Shown here one piece after another: positions 40,280-49,184 of a DNA stretch of 54,945 bases. Below the pieces are notes generated by a model. It did not search any database, had not been told where the DNA came from, and worked only from the letters and a program-made list of their open reading frames with translations. This DNA is from Deltaproteobacteria bacterium (GTDB lineage: Bacteria > Bdellovibrionota_B > Oligoflexia > Oligoflexales > Bog-1112). A program made the translations under genes and the position numbers. The stretch is taken from positions 1,506-56,450 of the forward strand of contig JAHFAI010000007.1 of the NCBI GenBank assembly GCA_023250635.1, given 5' to 3'. Each line of letters opens with the position of its first letter. The stretch's first letter is position 1.

Positions 40280-41425
40280 TTAGGCAGCATCGGCAAGGAT
40301 TAGGGCGTTACGGCGATATTTTTTGATTAGTTGGCGAATATGCCCGGCCTTACCCTTGTTGGCGGTAAAACCCTTGAAGCTGGATTCTGCTTTAAAAATC
40401 TTAGTTACAAAATTTTTCGAGAGTTTGCGGTGAATGAGGGACTGTTGCTCAGCTTTAAGTTGCGCTACCTGAGTGGGGACTTTAAATTCTGTGGCCCTGG
40501 CCCGATTGGGGTAGGAGACCAAGTGATCAGCGCCAGCGTCCTCGAGAAAATATTTGCTAAAAGAAAATCCTTCGCCAAAGAGCTCCTTGGGTATGCGATA
40601 GCCCCTGACTTCTTTGTCTACGGTAATCTGATACTCGATGCTACCTAAGGAACTGCTCGCAGCAGCTTCATCTCCTCGATGATAGGCCTTCTCTACGAAT
40701 TTGCTGGCCTGACGTTCGTAGGAGGTCGCAAATTTTGGCTTGATAAACTCGGGTTCACTGGCGCTGAGCATTTGAATAGCTGAGAAGATAGCGTCAACCA
40801 GTCGGCCTTGCTCAGCAGGGCTACTGGCTTTTATTTCTTGCCGCAATTGGTTGAGTTCTTGGGCATAGCGGCGGCTGCGGACCTTGAGTCGGTATAATTT
40901 CAGCAGCTGTTGGTCGCGCAGAGCCAGGCGATATTTGTGAACAATATTTTCTTCCTGAACACTGGGGTTTTTAATTTTTAATTCTAGAAAAGCGGTGTTT
41001 TCAAAACTCGGAGAGCGGGTAAATATTGGCTTGTTGCTGGAGGTGGTGAGATAGAACCTGCCCCGCAGTTTAATTTTGGTGCTAATGCCGTTGTTAAAAA
41101 ACCTCAGTCCCTTGCCGTAGAGGGTATAGGTAGCATAACGTCCGGTGCTTGGCGGGGTTTCGCGATTTTCAAAAATAATGCTCTCCCCCTCATCGCCACC
41201 TAATTTTGCCATGCTGGTCTCGAGTAAGGGAAACTCCACCACGTTTTTAAATTCTTTGCGCAGGTTGGTGGTGTCTTCTTTATTACCACTGGCGCGCAAG
41301 GCTTCTACCACAGTTCTGCCAATAAGTGGGTGAATTGCTCGATTAGCAAGTTGATTGGCGAGCAGTAGACCGGTATCTACTGCAAAAAAATACAGGGCCG
41401 CAATTGATAAGTATACTCTGCGCAT
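40280..41425 (-). CDS. Exported VTC/CYTH-like domain protein (tentative)
   Basis: 381 residues. Signal peptide VYLSIAALYFFAVDTGLLLA. The middle resembles the VTC/CYTH tunnel fold used by polyphosphate polymerases: KIKLRGRFY (117-125) in place of the Lys/Arg-rich strand, FLELKIK (146-152, ExK pattern), HKYR (163-166), SYERQA (235-240) and IEYQITVDKEV (263-273). In VTC domains these basic and acidic residues point into the tunnel and bind triphosphate. No CotH or membrane partner is next to it. AGGAG lies 9 bases before the chosen ATG; a longer start at 41509 would place the signal internally. The assignment rests on spacing and motif type only. Confidence 0.5.
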   Translation of the reverse strand: MRRVYLSIAALYFFAVDTGLLLANQLANRAIHPLIGRTVVEALRASGNKEDTTNLRKEFKNVVEFPLLETSMAKLGGDEGESIIFENRETPPSTGRYATYTLYGKGLRFFNNGISTKIKLRGRFYLTTSSNKPIFTRSPSFENTAFLELKIKNPSVQEENIVHKYRLALRDQQLLKLYRLKVRSRRYAQELNQLRQEIKASSPAEQGRLVDAIFSAIQMLSASEPEFIKPKFATSYERQASKFVEKAYHRGDEAAASSSLGSIEYQITVDKEVRGYRIPKELFGEGFSFSKYFLEDAGADHLVSYPNRARATEFKVPTQVAQLKAEQQSLIHRKLSKNFVTKIFKAESSFKGFTANKGKAGHIRQLIKKYRRNALILADAA

Positions 41426-41604
41426 AGAGGCACACTCCTGCATGTTTAAGGTATTATGAAGGGCTGGTGAAGATAGGTCATAGTAGCAATAATTTGCCTG
41501 CCAAGACAATGCAGTGGGTTTTGCAAATTGTTCTTTGATTTAACGCTTTGAAAGCCCTAGATAAATGATCGGCGATAAATTTTTATGGGTGGCTTTGATC
41601 AAAA

Positions 41605-42420
41605 TTATTTAGCAAAGTTTTTATTAAAAACCCGCTGGTAGTTTTTCCAGACCAGCTCTTGAGCCGCTTCTACCTCGAGGCCTCGTAGTTTTGCGAGTAA
41701 AGCGACGGTGCCGACCACGTTCATGGGTTCGTTTCTCGTTCCGGGTTGCGGGGCCAGCCAGGGGGAATCAGTCTCGGTGAGTAGCGCCTCTGCGGGGAGC
41801 TTTTTTAAGAGTTTTTGAAAGCCTTCGTGCCGAGCTGCATTTGCGGGGATGGAAAAATGCCACCCGTGTTTTTCAGCCCCATTTATCGCTAGATTGGCTT
41901 TACCGCTAAAGCAATGAAAAACCACCTTAGCTATTTGGGCTGCAGCGAGCATTTCCATGGCCCGGCTTTCCAATTTGCGGGTATGGACAATTATGGGGAG
42001 ATCAGCAGCGTGAGCAATGGCGATTAATTGAGAAAAAACCTCTTCTTGGTAAGGCAGGGCTTCGCCTGGCAGCCAGTGCCCATCTAAGCCGCATTCTCCC
42101 ACGGCAATGATTTTATTAGCGAGGGCCTGAGTTCTTATAAACGAAATTTCCTCGTCAAGATCAAAGGGCTCAAGGGCATAAGGCGCCTGGTTGGCAACCT
42201 TATGCAAAGCAGCATAGACGGGGTAGATGCCGAGAGCCGGTTTGACGATGGCGAATTCATCGGCAAGAGCAAGGACCGCGCGATTTGAAGCGGGTTCGGT
42301 ACCGTTGACCACAATGGCGCCGAGACCGCTAGCTACGGCACGCTGAATGACTTGCTGACGATCGTCAGCATAGTCTTTGTCGCTTAGGTGAGCATGGACA
42401 TCCACGTAGTAACTGTTCAT
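41605..42420 (-). CDS. tatD: TatD-family metal-dependent hydrolase
   Basis: A 271-residue TIM-barrel hydrolase/DNase. Metal-ligand motifs: VDVHAHLSDKDY, AVGECGLDG with its Glu, IIVHTRKLE, VFHCFSG and LTETDSPWLAP. I chose the ATG at 42420 because AGAGGAG lies 8 bases upstream and TatD proteins start at this point. The 5' end is 13 bases from the sufS stop, so the two genes are likely cotranscribed. Confidence 0.9.
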   Translation of the reverse strand: MNSYYVDVHAHLSDKDYADDRQQVIQRAVASGLGAIVVNGTEPASNRAVLALADEFAIVKPALGIYPVYAALHKVANQAPYALEPFDLDEEISFIRTQALANKIIAVGECGLDGHWLPGEALPYQEEVFSQLIAIAHAADLPIIVHTRKLESRAMEMLAAAQIAKVVFHCFSGKANLAINGAEKHGWHFSIPANAARHEGFQKLLKKLPAEALLTETDSPWLAPQPGTRNEPMNVVGTVALLAKLRGLEVEAAQELVWKNYQRVFNKNFAK

Positions 42421-42433
42421 GGCTTTACTCCTC

Positions 42434-43666
42434 TTATAACAGGGTGCGCGCCTTAGTGAGTGCGGCAAAAAACTGTTCGATATCGTCGCGATTATTATAG
42501 AGGTAGGGAGAAACGCGCGAGCTAGCATCCACCTTTAGATAGCTCATCAGGGGTTGAGCACAGTGGTGCCCGGCACGAATACAGACATCAAAGCTATCGG
42601 CAATGGCAGCGAGATCATGAGCATGAATACGTTGATGATGAAAGGCTACGATGCCTAACCAATCATCGCCTGGTTCACAAAAGATCCGCACTTCAGGAAA
42701 GTCTTGTTTAAGCCTGTCGACGACAGTCCGGCTTAGGGTGAGCACATGGCGGTGGATATCCTCAGGGGCAAATTGCTGCAAATAGTCGATGGCAGCCCCT
42801 AGAGCGATTACCTCAGTAATTGCCGGTGTGCCAGCTTCAAACTTGTGGGGAAGTGCAGCCCAGGTACTGGTGTGGAGATCTACCTTGTTAATCATTTCAC
42901 CTCCACCGAGAAAGGGCGGCATAGCTTCGAGCAATTGTTCGCGACCGTAGAGCACGCCAACCCCACTGGGACCGAGCATTTTGTGGCTGCTAAAAGCATA
43001 AAAATCGCAGCCTAAATCGTCGACGTTGATGGACAAATGCGGGGCTGCTTGGGCGCCATCCACAAGGGAAATAGCACCAACCTGACGAGCCATAGCCGCA
43101 AGTTTTTTTACTGGATTGATATAGCCGAGAACGTTGGAGACATGGGCGAAGGCCACAATTTTAGTTTTTTTAGTAAGCATTTTTTGGGCGATATCGAGAT
43201 CGAGACGATTGCTTGGGTCGAGGGGAATATAACGCAGGGTTGCGCCACTGCGCTTAGCTAAGAGCTGCCAAGGAATAATATTGGAATGGTGTTCAGCAAC
43301 GGTTAAGAGAATTTCATCTCCTGCTTTCAGCTGTTGGTCACCGTAGCTTCGTGCTATTAAATTAATTGCTTCGGTGGTGCCAGAAGTAAAAATAACTTCA
43401 CTGAGTTTGACTCCTCCCAGAAACCCAGCAACTTTTTTGCGGCTGGTTTCGAAAGCGACCGTGGCCTGTTCACTCAAGCGGTAGACGCCGCGATGGACGT
43501 TGGCGTTTAGCTGTATCAACTGCTTGCTCATCGCCTCGATTACGGCTTGGGGTTTTTGGCTGGTCGCTGCATTATCGAGGTAGTGGCGACCAAGACCTGT
43601 AGGAGCAGTTAAAAAAGGAAAATCTTGGCGAATGCGCTCAAGGTTAAATTCTCGGTGTTGGGACAT
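42434..43666 (-). CDS. sufS: SufS-type cysteine desulfurase
   Basis: A 410-residue group II cysteine desulfurase that supplies sulfur for Fe-S clusters. PLP-binding lysine in FSSHKMLGPSGVGVLYG, THHSNI-like AEHHSNIIPWQ, GGGEMI, and the active-site Cys loop RAGHHCAQPLM are all present. GGAG lies 9 bases before the ATG at 43666; in-frame upstream ATGs at 43681 and 43690 lack a better site. No sufBCD or sufU genes are visible next to it. Confidence 0.9.
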   Translation of the reverse strand: MSQHREFNLERIRQDFPFLTAPTGLGRHYLDNAATSQKPQAVIEAMSKQLIQLNANVHRGVYRLSEQATVAFETSRKKVAGFLGGVKLSEVIFTSGTTEAINLIARSYGDQQLKAGDEILLTVAEHHSNIIPWQLLAKRSGATLRYIPLDPSNRLDLDIAQKMLTKKTKIVAFAHVSNVLGYINPVKKLAAMARQVGAISLVDGAQAAPHLSINVDDLGCDFYAFSSHKMLGPSGVGVLYGREQLLEAMPPFLGGGEMINKVDLHTSTWAALPHKFEAGTPAITEVIALGAAIDYLQQFAPEDIHRHVLTLSRTVVDRLKQDFPEVRIFCEPGDDWLGIVAFHHQRIHAHDLAAIADSFDVCIRAGHHCAQPLMSYLKVDASSRVSPYLYNNRDDIEQFFAALTKARTLL

Positions 43667-43778
43667 GAGCAGGAACTCCATGCAATACAAAAATATCTGC
43701 GAAAGGTAACAATGTCGACTAAGCTAGTCAACATTAACACGAGAGCTCACCATAAAATAAGAGTATAAGGGAACACCA

Positions 43779-45416
43779 ATGTCGAACGCTGTCTTTTCCC
43801 CCCCGCTTCCCCTGAACGAGCCTATTTTAACCTACGCTCCCGGCAGCAGTGAAAAACTGGCTTTAAAAGCTGAATTAGCTCGCCAAAGAAAGAGCCCCCA
43901 GGAAATTTCTCTGCTTATAGATGGTCAGAGCCTCAGAACCCGGCAAACTAAGGCTATTGCTTGCCCTCATAATCATCAGCTCCAGCTCGGTCAATCCTCG
44001 CTCGCTGAGCCAGGCGATGTGGATCGTGCTATTGACGCAGCCCTTAAGGCTCGCCGCAGTTGGGGCGAGCTACCCTGGGAAGAGCGGGCCGGGGTGTTTT
44101 TGCGGGCAGCAGACCTGCTTGCTGGCAAATATCGCCAGGCAATGAACGCGGCAACCATGCTTGGCCAAGGCAAGACCTGCTACCAAGCGGAGATCGATAG
44201 CGCCTGTGAATTGATTGATTTTCTCCGCTTTAACGTCACCTTTGCCCGCAAAATCTATGAAGAACAGCCCATGTATTCCCCTCGAGGGACCTGGAATCGA
44301 AGTGAGGCGCGGCCCCTCGAAGGTTTTGTCTATGCCATCGCCCCCTTTAATTTTACCGCCATCTCCCTCAATCTGGCCTGTGCCCCCGCCTTGATGGGCT
44401 GCACGGTGCTCTGGAAACCGGCCCATAGCGCTCTGTTATCTTCGGCCTTGGGTCTTGATATTTTGATGGAGGCGGGTCTTCCCCCTGGAGTTATCAACCT
44501 CATAGGAGGAGACCCGCAAATGATCAGCGCCCGAGTTCTCGGGCATAGAGAGTTAGCGGGCATTCATTTTACCGGCTCCACCGGGGTGTTTCAGGAGCTC
44601 TGGAAAACAATAGGCAGGAATCTTCCCCACTATGCAGCTTATCCCCGCTTGGTGGGAGAAACCGGTGGCAAGGACTTTGTGTTTGCCCATCCCTCGGCTG
44701 AGCCTCATGCTCTTGTAACAGCCCTAATTCGTGGTGCTTTTGAATACCAAGGGCAAAAATGCTCGGCTGCTTCGCGGGCCTATATTCCTGCCAGCCTGTG
44801 GAAGAAAATTCAGACCCCCCTGCTGGAGCTGTGTCAGAGTCTCAGGGTGGGTGATCCTGAAGATTTCCGGAATTTTATGGGGGCGGTTATCGACGAACGG
44901 GCCTTTACCAAGATAAGCGGATATATCGAGGGTGCCCACGCTGCGGGAAGTGCGGCAAAGGTCCTCTGTGGGGGAGAAACCGATAAGCGCCAGGGCTATT
45001 TCATTCGCCCAACCATTATTGAGGCCCGCGACCCCCACTACACGACCATGGTGGAGGAGATTTTTGGCCCGGTGTTGACGATCCATGTCTATGCTGATCA
45101 GGACCTCGATGCTGCCGTGAAGCTCTGTGCCACCACCTCCCCCTACGCCTTGACTGGGGGGATCTTTGCTCAGGATCGTCTTGCCATCCATCAATTAAGC
45201 CGGGCCCTGGTCGATGCAGCAGGAAATTTCTACATAAATGACAAACCCACTGGAGCTGTGGTTGGCCAGCAGCCCTTTGGGGGGGCTCGGGCCTCGGGAA
45301 CCAACGATAAAGCCGGCAGCCCGCAGAATCTCTGGCGCTGGGTATCCTCGCGATCTATTAAGGAAAACTTTGTACCGCCGAGCGACTATCGCTACCCGCA
45401 TCTTGATGAGGCCTAA
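43779..45416 (+). CDS. pruA: L-glutamate gamma-semialdehyde (P5C) dehydrogenase
   Basis: A 545-residue aldehyde dehydrogenase of the 1-pyrroline-5-carboxylate type, the last step of proline catabolism to glutamate. Blocks: GFVYAIAPFNFTAISLNLAC, IHFTGSTGVFQELWKTIG, the catalytic Glu region LVGETGGKDF, the nucleophile GAFEYQGQKCSAASR and EEIFGPVLTIHVY. The EYQGQKCSA context is typical of P5CDH. The length matches the stand-alone form of the enzyme. AAGGGA precedes the ATG; it is divergent from sufS. Proline dehydrogenase is not in the window. Confidence 0.92.
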   Translation: MSNAVFSPPLPLNEPILTYAPGSSEKLALKAELARQRKSPQEISLLIDGQSLRTRQTKAIACPHNHQLQLGQSSLAEPGDVDRAIDAALKARRSWGELPWEERAGVFLRAADLLAGKYRQAMNAATMLGQGKTCYQAEIDSACELIDFLRFNVTFARKIYEEQPMYSPRGTWNRSEARPLEGFVYAIAPFNFTAISLNLACAPALMGCTVLWKPAHSALLSSALGLDILMEAGLPPGVINLIGGDPQMISARVLGHRELAGIHFTGSTGVFQELWKTIGRNLPHYAAYPRLVGETGGKDFVFAHPSAEPHALVTALIRGAFEYQGQKCSAASRAYIPASLWKKIQTPLLELCQSLRVGDPEDFRNFMGAVIDERAFTKISGYIEGAHAAGSAAKVLCGGETDKRQGYFIRPTIIEARDPHYTTMVEEIFGPVLTIHVYADQDLDAAVKLCATTSPYALTGGIFAQDRLAIHQLSRALVDAAGNFYINDKPTGAVVGQQPFGGARASGTNDKAGSPQNLWRWVSSRSIKENFVPPSDYRYPHLDEA

Positions 45417-45467
45417 GGATGAGGCCCAAGGATGATGAAGCCTAAAGTAAATAGTTACCTAATATCG

Positions 45468-45491
45468 GGCGATTGTTATTTGGCGATTGTT
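45468..45491 (+). repeat. GGCGATTGTT direct repeat in the RRM gene leader
   Basis: GGCGATTGTT occurs at 45468-45477 and 45482-45491, a 14-base spacing. It lies in the AT-rich 148-base gap before the RRM gene and could be an operator pair or part of a structured leader. No promoter boxes could be placed with confidence. Confidence 0.4.
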
Positions 45492-45564
45492 TTTTCTATT
45501 TAGACGTATTAAATAGCTATTCGTTATGTTTTTATTTTTCTTTTTTAGGATTTAGGATTTTTTT

Positions 45565-45870
45565 ATGAGTAACAAAGTATTCGTTGGCGGACTGAGCTGG
45601 AACACAAAAGAAGACACTTTGGAAGGCTTATTCGCAGAAGTAGGCGAAATTTCTTCCGTTAAGATCATCTACGACCGTGAAACCGGACGTTCACGTGGTT
45701 TTGGTTTTGTTGAATTCTCAAGTGAAAACGATGCGTTGACCGCAGTTGAAAAACTCGACGGCGCTGAGCTTGACGGCCGCAACCTGAAAGTTTCCATTGC
45801 TCAAGAGCGCAAGCCGCGCAACGACCGTGGAACTGGTAACAACAACCGCAGCTTCAACAGCCGTTGGTAG
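45565..45870 (+). CDS. RRM-type RNA-binding protein
   Basis: A 101-residue single RNA-recognition-motif protein. RNP2 is KVFVGGLSW and RNP1 is RGFGFVEF, with the usual aromatics. A short tail rich in Arg, Asn and Gly follows. Small bacterial RRM proteins of this kind (as in cyanobacteria and many proteobacteria) bind single-stranded RNA and are often induced by cold. Codon use is more uniform than in its neighbours, as in a highly expressed gene. TTAGGA lies upstream of the ATG after a long AT-rich leader. Confidence 0.92.
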   Translation: MSNKVFVGGLSWNTKEDTLEGLFAEVGEISSVKIIYDRETGRSRGFGFVEFSSENDALTAVEKLDGAELDGRNLKVSIAQERKPRNDRGTGNNNRSFNSRW

Positions 45871-46003
45871 TATGACGAAGCGGCCGCTCCTGCAGCGACC
45901 GCTTCTCTATCTCCCCGCGCTTCTCTAATTCAAGTAACCCCACAAAATTATTATTTATCGTAGTTCAGTAGGTGACGTAAGTCCTGCCTAGAGGGAACTT
46001 CTT

Positions 46004-47017
46004 ATGCGTAATGATTTCGGCTCATTTCCCCAACGACGGATGCGACGAATGCGGGTCAACCCCTTCGTCCGTTCCCTGCGTCGCGAAACCTTCCTCAGTG
46101 CTGCTGATTTAATTTATCCAGTCTTTATAGTGGATTCGAAGAATCAGAGTCAGGATATTCCCTCAATGCCGGGTGTTAAACGGCTGTGCGAGAAGGATCT
46201 CTTGGCCGTGGCTGAGCGGAGCCTGGCCGCGGGCCTGACTTCTTTGGCGCTTTTTCCGGTGATCGAAGCCCAGATAAAGTCCCTTGATGGAGCAGCGGCT
46301 TTTGATTCTCAGGGCTTGACGGCGCGGACCGTTCGTCTCCTCAAAAAATATTTTCCCCAGCTTGGCATTATTTGTGATGTGGCCTTGGACCCCTATATGA
46401 GTCATGGCCATGATGGCTTGCTGGGAGCTGATGGTCAGGTATTGAATGACGAGACGGTAGCAATTTTGAAGCGCCAAGCCCTTTGTCTGGCAGAAGCGGG
46501 CTGCGATATTGTCGCTCCCTCGGATATGATGGATGGGAGAATCGGTGCTATTCGTCAGGGCTTAGACCATAGTGCGTTTCAGCAGACAGCGATTCTGGCT
46601 TATTCGGCAAAGTATAACTCTGGCTATTACGGCCCCTTCCGCGATGCGGTAGGTTCGAAGGTTAATGCTCGAGAAGTGGATAAAGCAACTTATCAGATGG
46701 ATCCGCACAATAGCGACGAGGCGATGATGGAGATTGCCCTCGATCTTGAAGAGGGGGCCGATATGGTTATTATTAAGCCAGGGCTGCCCTACCTTGATAT
46801 TATTCGCCGCGTCAAAGATCGCTTTCAGGTTCCTACCTTTGCCTACCAGGTGAGCGGTGAATACGCTATGCTGAAGGCTGCAGGTCTCCAGGGCTGGATA
46901 GATGAAAAGCGCTGTGCTTTAGAAGCGCTTGTCTGCCTTAAACGCGCAGGCTGTGATGCTATAATGACCTATTATGGGCTAGAAGCTGGCGAATGGTTGC
47001 AGCAACAGCAAGACTAA
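46004..47017 (+). CDS. hemB: Delta-aminolevulinic acid dehydratase (porphobilinogen synthase)
   Basis: A 337-residue HemB that joins two ALA molecules into porphobilinogen for haem synthesis. The first active-site lysine is in AYSAKYNSGYYGPFRDAVGS and the second in MVIIKPGLPYLDI. The metal-site region reads CDVALDPYMSHGHDG. It lacks the three-cysteine zinc site, so it should be a magnesium/potassium-type enzyme. AGAGGG precedes the ATG. It is probably cotranscribed with nothing upstream and is followed directly by a strong hairpin. Confidence 0.95.
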   Translation: MRNDFGSFPQRRMRRMRVNPFVRSLRRETFLSAADLIYPVFIVDSKNQSQDIPSMPGVKRLCEKDLLAVAERSLAAGLTSLALFPVIEAQIKSLDGAAAFDSQGLTARTVRLLKKYFPQLGIICDVALDPYMSHGHDGLLGADGQVLNDETVAILKRQALCLAEAGCDIVAPSDMMDGRIGAIRQGLDHSAFQQTAILAYSAKYNSGYYGPFRDAVGSKVNAREVDKATYQMDPHNSDEAMMEIALDLEEGADMVIIKPGLPYLDIIRRVKDRFQVPTFAYQVSGEYAMLKAAGLQGWIDEKRCALEALVCLKRAGCDAIMTYYGLEAGEWLQQQQD

Positions 47018-47056
47018 GCGCTGGCATTGTTGTCTATAGGCAACAATGCCAGCGCT
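47017..47056 (+). terminator. Strong hairpin after hemB
   Basis: AGCGCTGGCATTGTTG (47017-47032), loop TCTATAGG and CAACAATGCCAGCGCT (47041-47056) form a perfect 16-bp stem that starts at the last base of the hemB stop codon. It is followed by TTTCC-like bases rather than a run of T, so termination may be partial. It ends 16 bases before the next start codon. Confidence 0.7.
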
Positions 47057-47072
47057 TTCCACTAGGAATTTG

Positions 47073-48329
47073 ATGAACGCCTCAACTTTTATTGCGCTAC
47101 GCTATCTCAAAGCCAATCGTGAAAATCGGTTTTTTTCGTGGATTGCCCTTCTCTCAGTGGGAGGTATTGCCATCAGTGTGGCAGCGATGATTGTGGTGCT
47201 GGCAGTTATCAATGGCTTTGAAACAGAACTGCGTAACCGTTTTTTGGCTGCCAATGCCCATGTATTGGTTTATCGCTTTCCTGCCGGGATGCGCCAATAT
47301 CCAGAGATGCAACGGGAAATAGGCAGCTACCTCACCCACGAAATGAGCGGTTCGGCCCCTTTTATCCACGGGGATACCATGGGCCGCAAGAATTATGCTA
47401 TCCACAGCATGCTTATTAAGGGCATCTATCCGCGGATGCGCGAGGGCGTGCAAGCGGTGGCGGATGTAATCCGCCCGCTCTCAGCTCTTGATGAACTCCA
47501 AAAAGAAATCGATCTTCACGAAGCCGGTAAGCCGCTTCCCGAAGAACGGGCTATTATCCTTGGACATGGGCTGGCGATTACCATGGAGGTTACCATAGGA
47601 GATACGGTGGAGTTGATTGCTCCCTCCACCGGTGAAAATCAATCTCTTACTTCGATGCAGCGTTTTAGAGTGGTCGGGTTTTATGATTCTGGCTTGCAGC
47701 ACTACGACAATAAGATCGGCATCATGAGTTTGCGTGCTGCCCAAGAACTTTTTAGCATGGGGGATCTGGTCACTGGCATTGAAATTGGCTTACATGATCC
47801 TGAAACCAGTATTGAGGTGGCCAAGAAAATTCGCGAGAATTTTAACCTTTCAGTTAAGGAATGGCAGTCCTACAATCGGAATATTTTTGAAGCCATGAAG
47901 AACGAACGGCTGGTGATTAGTCTGATCGTAGCCTTGGTGGCTTTGGTTGCTAGTTTTAATATTCTGACCACCCTCTTTATTTTGGTTACTCAGAAACAGC
48001 GGGATATCTCGGTACTTAAGGCCTTGGGGGCTCATCATGGCTTTATTCTCCGCTTGTTTTTAAAACAGGGAATGTTTATTGGGGTAGCTGGCAGTCTCGG
48101 GGGGGTAGTGCTTGGCTTTGTGATTAGCAAATTGCTAGAAAAAGTTCCTTTTATTGAGTTGCCCGATATCTATATGTTAGCAACACTGCCGATCAAGTAT
48201 GATTGGCGGATCTATTTGGGAGTAGCGACAAGCGCCGTGGTGATTGCTGCGGCAGCAGGGTTTTATCCCTCGTGGGCTGCAGCGCGCATTACCCCCACTG
48301 ATGGTTTGCGTCTTGGCAGCAGACGCTAG
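47073..48329 (+). CDS. lolC: Lipoprotein-releasing ABC permease (LolC/LolE family)
   Basis: A 418-residue FtsX-type permease that extracts lipoproteins from the inner membrane for transfer to LolA. It begins FIALRYLKANRENRFFSWIA, followed by helix 1 (GGIAISVAAMIVVLAVINGF), a large periplasmic domain (about 50-265), then three C-terminal helices with LFILVTQKQRDISVLKALGA. I chose the ATG at 47073 (AGGA upstream); a longer start at 47046 would lie in the hairpin. The LolD ATPase is not adjacent. Confidence 0.88.
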   Translation: MNASTFIALRYLKANRENRFFSWIALLSVGGIAISVAAMIVVLAVINGFETELRNRFLAANAHVLVYRFPAGMRQYPEMQREIGSYLTHEMSGSAPFIHGDTMGRKNYAIHSMLIKGIYPRMREGVQAVADVIRPLSALDELQKEIDLHEAGKPLPEERAIILGHGLAITMEVTIGDTVELIAPSTGENQSLTSMQRFRVVGFYDSGLQHYDNKIGIMSLRAAQELFSMGDLVTGIEIGLHDPETSIEVAKKIRENFNLSVKEWQSYNRNIFEAMKNERLVISLIVALVALVASFNILTTLFILVTQKQRDISVLKALGAHHGFILRLFLKQGMFIGVAGSLGGVVLGFVISKLLEKVPFIELPDIYMLATLPIKYDWRIYLGVATSAVVIAAAAGFYPSWAAARITPTDGLRLGSRR

Positions 48330-48361
48330 CAGTTGTTTTCTCAGCATCGTCTAAGGAGAGT

Positions 48362-49069
48362 ATGATGAATATTAGTGCAAAGTTATCCCGACAAATGCTC
48401 AGCGTCCTTGCTTTGCTCTCAGCTTCGCTGCTGCAGGCCGAGCCCAGCACCTACCAGCCGCCAAGTGTGCCCAAGTATTATGAAGAGGGCGAAGGGGGTT
48501 TTCAACAGTCGGTGCGCATAAAAAAGAATTACCTCTATGCTGAACTTCTTGGCGGTCTTGGACGGAGTCTTCCTAATGATGAGGAAGGTGGGGCTCGTCT
48601 TGCCTATGGACTCGATCTCCGTCTGGGCTATGTTAAGGCCCTGGGAAGCTGGAGTCATCTCGATAGTTCCTTTGGTTTGCTTACCCATCATTTTCAGTCG
48701 GCCACTACCACGGTGCAGGTACCTATTGGGATGACGATACAATTTGGTTATGGCTATTCGATTTACCACGGAGTTTCGGCTGTGGCCAAAATGGGAGTGG
48801 GAGCACTCTTTTCTCGCTATCATGAGGAGTTGTCCGCGGGGCTTAGCCGCGAGAGCAAAACTCTGAGCCCCGGTTTGCTGCTCCAGGGGTCCTACATGAT
48901 TTTAATGCCGGTGAGCGAAGCCTTTGCCATCGATGCCGGGGTAGCCTGGAAACGAGCCTATATTGGTGTTGACGAGGTTGAACTGAACGATGGAACGGTG
49001 GAGCGCATTAATCGCAGTATGGCCGTTAATAGCTACGAATTTTTACTTGGGTTACGAACAGTATTGTAG
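48362..49069 (+). CDS. Predicted outer-membrane beta-barrel protein
   Basis: 235 residues. Signal peptide (MLSVLALLSASLLQA), then alternating strands with aromatic girdles: NYLYAELLGGLGRSL, LAYGLDLRLGYVKAL, LDSSFGLLTHHF, VQVPIGMTIQFGYGYSIY, VSAVAKMGVGALFSRY and a C-terminal strand ending SYEFLLGLRTVL. This suggests an eight-strand barrel of the OmpA/OmpW type. No sequence family is recognised. AAGGAGAG precedes the start. It is 32 bases after the lolC stop and may be in the same transcript. Confidence 0.7.
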   Translation: MMNISAKLSRQMLSVLALLSASLLQAEPSTYQPPSVPKYYEEGEGGFQQSVRIKKNYLYAELLGGLGRSLPNDEEGGARLAYGLDLRLGYVKALGSWSHLDSSFGLLTHHFQSATTTVQVPIGMTIQFGYGYSIYHGVSAVAKMGVGALFSRYHEELSAGLSRESKTLSPGLLLQGSYMILMPVSEAFAIDAGVAWKRAYIGVDEVELNDGTVERINRSMAVNSYEFLLGLRTVL

Positions 49070-49109
49070 GTCAAGCGCTCAAGCGCTCAAGCGCAGCAAG
49101 GCCTCTTTC

Positions 49110-49138
49110 TTGACATCTTCCCCCTAATTCTTCATAAT
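49110..49138 (+). promoter_or_regulatory. Sigma-70-type promoter for the lipoprotein cluster
   Basis: A perfect -35 box TTGACA (49110-49115), a 17-base spacer and CATAAT (49133-49138) match the sigma-70 consensus at 11 of 12 positions. It lies 47 bases before the ATG at 49185. Just upstream is a CAAGCGCT direct repeat array (about 49072-49095). Confidence 0.75.
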
Positions 49139-49149
49139 TTGTGATTACT

Positions 49150-49168
49150 CAGCACTTTCTACCAACTA
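49150..49168 (+). promoter_or_regulatory. Leader motif CAGCACTTTCTACCAACTA
   Basis: The second copy of the leader motif seen at 21021-21037, with a two-base insertion. It ends 16 bases before the start codon, exactly as in the other lipoprotein gene. It would lie within the transcript made from the promoter at 49110-49138. Confidence 0.4.
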
Positions 49169-49184
49169 GCAGGGGAGGAATTCC

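Noticed and set aside
45871-46003. GAAGCGG...CCGCTTC after the RRM gene as a terminator
   Set aside because: The stem is short with a long loop and is followed by mixed sequence rather than a T run; too weak to list.
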